A stretch of DNA of 9,515 bases from an uncultured Gammaproteobacteria bacterium (GTDB lineage Bacteria; Pseudomonadota; Gammaproteobacteria; UBA9214): assembly GCA_905480305.1 (NCBI GenBank), contig CAJQPV010000227.1, positions 1 through 9,515 of the forward strand, written 5' to 3'. Of the stretch, positions 6,683 to 9,515 are shown piece after piece. Every line of letters begins with the position of its first letter. Position 1 is the first letter of the stretch. The translations under genes were made by a program, and so were the position numbers. The notes below the pieces were generated by a model, which made no database searches, was not told where the DNA came from, and was given only the letters and a program-made list of their open reading frames with translations.

Positions 6683-7174
6683 TTGACTCAAACGTGTTTG
6701 TCGTATCCTCACCAGTTTAAGAGAGTGTCAATACTACCCGTAGAAAATGGCATCACAATAAAGGTGGATGTATCAGCAAAATCTTTATTACAGGTGGATC
6801 CTGAAGCATTGCGAAGCGCGGGAATGTCTTACCGCAAAATAGAATATGCAAGAGGCCTGGCCGAAGCCATTGTTGAAAGGCGACTGGACCTGCAAGGCAT
6901 GCGAGAACAAATCGATGATGAGGTCATTTCTACCATTACAGCACTGCGTGGTTTTGGACTGTGGAGCGCCGAGATCTATTTGATGTTTTCGCTCAGGCGT
7001 CGCGATGTATTTCCGGCTGGCGACCTTGCCCTGCGTTCGTCGCTGGGGATACTTAAAGACATGGAAGGCAAGTTGACACCAACACAGGCGCGTCAACTGG
7101 TAGCACACTGGTCACCATGGCGCAGCGTGGGCTCGTTGTTCCTGTGGCATTACTACCGTGGTGCGCCCAACTGA
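6644..7174 (+). pseudogene. 5'-truncated AlkA-like DNA glycosylase (HhH-GPD family)
   Basis: The last 125 residues (from DPEALR near residue 52, base 6797) match the C-terminal part of DNA-3-methyladenine glycosylase II-type enzymes, which flip out and excise alkylated bases. The helix-hairpin-helix is at TALRGFGLWSAEIYL (about 99-113), the catalytic aspartate is D127 in FPAGDLALR, and the family ending PWRSVGSLFLWHYY is intact. The usual preceding region of roughly 75 residues, including the conserved AIVxQQxS-type helix, is absent; residues 1-50 look unrelated and no other frame upstream restores it. The ATG at 6644 has no good ribosome site, and GTG at 6725 is an alternative. It therefore looks like a gene that lost its 5' half by rearrangement. 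The 3' half being undamaged suggests the loss is recent or that a short product is still made. Confidence 0.65.
6702..6731 (-). promoter_or_regulatory. Possible promoter of the small Arg-rich gene
   Basis: TTGACA, a perfect -35 hexamer on the minus strand (6731-6726), is followed after 18 bases by GATACG, a poor -10 box. Transcription would begin about 13 bases before the ATG at 6682. The -35 match is exact but the -10 is weak. Confidence 0.2.
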
Positions 7175-7192
7175 ATGAATGTCAAAATATTA

Positions 7193-7249
7193 GTACAGGC
7201 TTTATCTGATTCTTCGAATCATGCTCCATATTCGCATCAATTCCTGTAC
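7193..7249. repeat. Nested inverted repeats before the aldo/keto reductase gene
   Basis: GTACAGG (7193-7199) and CCTGTAC (7243-7249) are perfect 7-bp inverted copies 43 bases apart, enclosing a tighter hairpin TGATTC-TTC-GAATCA (7207-7221). The block occupies the 148-bp gap between the glycosylase remnant and the reductase gene. It lacks a U-tract on either strand. It could be a transcript structure or a pair of regulator half-sites. Confidence 0.35.
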
Positions 7250-7322
7250 GAGGTGGCGTATCCTTAGCGTTAATCATGCCAATAAACCAAAAGATGCATG
7301 AGCAACTGGCGAGAGTCTGATT

Positions 7323-8375
7323 ATGGAATATGTAAAACTCGGAAGAAGCGATCTGCGCGTTTCAAAAGTATGTTTGGGCACCATGACCTGGGGCAAACAG
7401 AATACCCAGGCAGATGCAGATAGACAGATCGAATACGCCTTGAAAAAGGGTATAAATTTCATAGACACTGCTGAAATGTATGCGATCCCACCATCGGCAG
7501 AGACCTACGGTACAACAGAAAGTATTATCGGTAACTGGCTTGCCAGAAATCCCGGCAAGCGAAAAGAGATCGTGCTGACCACCAAGATAGCGGGTAACGG
7601 AATCTCCTGGATCCGCGGCGGTGCTGACGTCACTGGCGCGGCGATTATCAGTTCAGTGGATGCTTCACTGAAACGTTTGCAGACAGATCATATCGATCTG
7701 TATCAGATACACTGGCCTAATCGAAGTTCACCGCACTTTGGCAAGCATTGGCCCGGCCAGCTAACCTTCACCGACGTTGATGTCGCCCAGAACAGCGAGC
7801 AAATGCTGGATATCCTTGAGGCGCTCTCGATCTGTATCAAGGCAGGTAAAATTCGTCATTGCGGCTTATCGGATGAAACTCCCTGGGGTATCAATGAATA
7901 TTTACGCTTGAGTGAAAAGCACGATCTGCCACGCATGATCTCTATCCAGAACGAATTCAGCCTGCTGCATTGCAAAGACTGGCCTTACCTGGTTGAGAGC
8001 TGCGTGATGAATGAGGTGGCTTATTTACCGTGGTCACCACTTGCAGGAGGGGCATTGACCGGGAAGTATATGCATGGCGCACTTCCCGCAGGGGCGCGCT
8101 GGACGATGAGCCAACGTAACGGCATATTTCGTGATAAAGCCCATTCCCACGAAGCCATCACCGCCTATAAAGGGGTGGCTGACAAGTACAATATGAGCGT
8201 GGCTACCCTTTCACTTGCCTGGTGCAATCAGGTAAACGGTGTTACTGCGACGATCATCGGCGCCACCAGCATGGCACAGCTGGAAGAGGATATTGCCGCT
8301 TTTGAAGTGACCTTGAGTGAAGAGATGCTGGCCGATATTCTGGCCGTTTTGAATGATTACCCCGCACCATTCTAG
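7323..8375 (+). CDS. tas: NADP(H)-dependent aldo/keto reductase, Tas-like
   Basis: A full-length 350-residue cytoplasmic TIM-barrel oxidoreductase that reduces carbonyl compounds with NADPH. The catalytic tetrad is visible: D48 and Y53 in GINFIDTAEMY, K88 in TTKIAG, and H130 in LYQIHWP. The N-terminal GTMTWGKQNTQADADRQIEYA, the VPPxxET-like IPPSAETYGTTES insertion, KHDLPRMISIQNEFSLL and IIGATSMAQLEEDI follow E. coli Tas closely, as does the length. In E. coli, Tas is linked to suppression of a tyrosine-auxotrophy starvation phenotype; the physiological substrate is unclear. Translation starts at the first ATG, with only a weak GAGAG ribosome site. The gene stands alone, convergent with ftsH across a repeat-filled gap. 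Assignment to the Tas-like subgroup is good; strict orthology is inferred. Confidence 0.9.
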   Translation: MEYVKLGRSDLRVSKVCLGTMTWGKQNTQADADRQIEYALKKGINFIDTAEMYAIPPSAETYGTTESIIGNWLARNPGKRKEIVLTTKIAGNGISWIRGGADVTGAAIISSVDASLKRLQTDHIDLYQIHWPNRSSPHFGKHWPGQLTFTDVDVAQNSEQMLDILEALSICIKAGKIRHCGLSDETPWGINEYLRLSEKHDLPRMISIQNEFSLLHCKDWPYLVESCVMNEVAYLPWSPLAGGALTGKYMHGALPAGARWTMSQRNGIFRDKAHSHEAITAYKGVADKYNMSVATLSLAWCNQVNGVTATIIGATSMAQLEEDIAAFEVTLSEEMLADILAVLNDYPAPF

Positions 8376-8392
8376 CGATGCCCTGATTAATT

Positions 8393-8462
8393 CGTCATAC
8401 CGGTAAAGACCGGCATCCAATGCATTGAAAACCCTGGATCCCCGGCATGCGCCGGGATGACG
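8393..8462. repeat. REP-like two-hairpin palindromic repeat
   Basis: A 70-bp element bounded by CGTCAT and ATGACG in inverted orientation. It holds two hairpins: CCGGT-AAAG-ACCGG (8400-8413) and CCCGGC-ATGC-GCCGGG (8441-8456), with ATCCA and its complement TGGAT on the inner sides. The two halves are imperfect mirror copies. This layout matches the dispersed CGTCAT..CC-rich..ATCC repeats common between convergent genes in gammaproteobacteria. It may limit read-through between the reductase and ftsH genes. Confidence 0.75.
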
Positions 8463-8467
8463 AGAGA

Positions 8468-8492
8468 GAGGAAGGGGTCTGTCCCCTTCCTC
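8468..8492. repeat. 10-bp hairpin downstream of ftsH with a RAYT-end core
   Basis: GAGGAAGGGG and CCCCTTCCTC form a perfect 10-bp stem with the loop TCTGT. It starts 11 bases after the ftsH stop codon. The core GGGGTCTGTCCCC differs by one base from the core of the right RAYT repeat (2106-2118). The hairpin is strong but no U-run follows on either strand, so it may be a transcript 3' end structure, but not a classical terminator. Confidence 0.6.
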
Positions 8493-8503
8493 CATTATTG
8501 TTG

Positions 8504-9515
8504 TTAGTGCTGCCCTGCCGGACCGCCGATGGTGGAGTCCGGGGTGGTGTCAGCACCCTTGTTGCTTGAGTCGCCGGTACCTGAGGACTTTGAATCAGAG
8601 TCATCCCAGTCAGCCGGCGGACGCGGGTCCTTGCCTTCCATGATGTCGTCGATCTGATCGCTGTCGATGGTTTCAAACTTCATTAAGGCATCGGCCATCT
8701 TGTGCAATTTATCGATATTGGACTTGAGGATCTCTTCCGCACGTGCGTAGGAACGGTCAATAATGGAACGGATTTCCTTGTCGATATCGTGCGCCGTTTC
8801 ATCCGAAACCGCCTTGTGCTGGGCAACGGAATGACCCAGAAATACCTCGCCATCGTCTTCACTGTAAGTCAGCGGCCCGAGCTTATCGGACAGACCCCAC
8901 TTGGTTACCATATTGCGCGCCAGCTCTGTGCTGCGCATGATGTCGTTGGAAGCGCCGGTGGTCACCTTGTCGGCACCGAAGATCAGCTCCTCGGCGATGC
9001 GGCCACCAAACAGGCTGCAAATCTGGCTTTCAAGGAATTCCTTGCTGTGACTGTAACGATCCGCTTCCGGCAGGAACATGGTGACGCCCAGCGCACGTCC
9101 ACGCGGAATGATACTGACCTTGTAGACCGGATCGTGCGACGGCATGGAACGGCCAACGATGGCATGTCCCGCCTCGTGATAGGCAGTGAGCTTCTTCTCG
9201 TCCTCGCTCATCACCATGGAGCGACGCTCTGCGCCCATCATAATCTTGTCCTTGGCCTTTTCCAGGTCTTCCATGTCGACCGTGCGCTTGTTGCCGCGCG
9301 CGGCAAACAGGGCCGCCTCATTGACGAGGTTGGCAAGGTCGGCACCGGAGAAACCCGGGGTACCGCGTGCAATAACACTGGCCTTGGCATTATCAGCCAT
9401 CGGTACCTTGCGCATATGCACCTTCAATATCTGTTCGCGACCACGGACATCGGGCAACGGCACGACCACCTGGCGATCAAAACGACCGGGGCGTAACAGC
9501 GCCGGATCCAGCACG
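8504..9515 (-). CDS. ftsH: ATP-dependent zinc metalloprotease FtsH, C-terminal part
   Basis: The 3' part of ftsH, open to the window edge (the last full codon is V before [12 protein letters not shown]), so the membrane segments and Walker motifs lie outside. FtsH is an inner-membrane hexameric AAA+ protease that removes damaged membrane proteins and regulators. Seen here are the arginine-finger segment RPGRFDRQ, the AAA lid with [15 protein letters not shown], the zinc motif HEAGH (residues 113-117 from MLDP) and the third zinc ligand region [12 protein letters not shown] (D191). The acidic linker PRPPADWDD and the ending TIGGPAGQH are usual in gammaproteobacterial FtsH. No defect is visible. 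Downstream comes a repeat region and a convergent reductase gene rather than folP, which commonly follows ftsH in this class. Confidence 0.97.
   Translation of the reverse strand, partial: VLDPALLRPGRFDRQVVVPLPDVRGREQILKVHMRKVPMADNAKASVIARGTPGFSGADLANLVNEAALFAARGNKRTVDMEDLEKAKDKIMMGAERRSMVMSEDEKKLTAYHEAGHAIVGRSMPSHDPVYKVSIIPRGRALGVTMFLPEADRYSHSKEFLESQICSLFGGRIAEELIFGADKVTTGASNDIMRSTELARNMVTKWGLSDKLGPLTYSEDDGEVFLGHSVAQHKAVSDETAHDIDKEIRSIIDRSYARAEEILKSNIDKLHKMADALMKFETIDSDQIDDIMEGKDPRPPADWDDSDSKSSGTGDSSNKGADTTPDSTIGGPAGQH

Noticed and set aside
8393..8492. Possible CRISPR array or phage attachment site
   Set aside because: There are only two hairpin units in inverted orientation and no spacers, integrase or tRNA nearby; a REP-like repeat explains it.
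8468..8492. Intrinsic terminator of ftsH
   Set aside because: The stem is strong, but neither strand has a following U-run, so I list it as a repeat hairpin rather than a terminator.
8702..9496. 264-residue plus-strand frame
   Set aside because: It is antisense to ftsH, whose zinc-binding and AAA motifs are unmistakable.

Overview
The window looks like a piece of a gammaproteobacterial chromosome. The partial ftsH at the right edge has the C-terminal tail style usual in that class, and the window also carries a Tas-type aldo/keto reductase, an SLC13-type permease and a REP-associated (RAYT) transposase. No rRNA, tRNA, CRISPR array or phage gene is visible. The conserved metabolic genes are moderately GC-rich. 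The spacers around 2000-2620 and 6120-6730 are visibly richer in A+T and hold repeats, small genes and a gene remnant, so this is housekeeping DNA with accessory islands.

Layout. 1-1164 (+): C-terminal part of an SLC13-family permease with two RCK_C domains. 1156-2128: a compact element in which a Y1/HUH RAYT transposase (1304-1993, -) is bracketed by imperfect inverted repeats of about 35 bp; the left repeat runs into the stop codon of the permease. 2283-2504 (-): a two-helix small membrane protein, with a leader region of alternative hairpins upstream. 2833-6111 (-): a 1092-residue exported, Cys-rich, acidic surface-type protein built of a prealbumin-like region, three DUF11-like domains and a C-terminal module with a GFWQNHP motif. 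It ends at a clear intrinsic terminator, and a 19-bp palindrome sits over its likely promoter. 6494-6682 (-): a small Arg-rich ORF. 6644-7174 (+): the 3' part of an AlkA-like DNA glycosylase gene that lacks the usual N-terminal half. 7323-8375 (+): a Tas-like aldo/keto reductase. 8393-8492: a two-hairpin REP-like repeat plus a second hairpin whose core matches the ends of the RAYT element. 8504-9515 (-): the 3' part of ftsH, open at the window edge.

The genes do not form one pathway, and most are single transcription units. What links parts of the window is the RAYT system: the transposase gene, its paired flanking repeats, and a dispersed copy of the same core (GGGGTCTGTCCCC) next to ftsH, about 6.4 kb away. 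The least characterised gene is the large secreted multidomain protein with its dedicated-looking promoter palindrome. The window does not show a defence island or a new multi-gene system; the best leads are the RAYT/repeat pair, the secreted protein and the small membrane protein with a structured leader.
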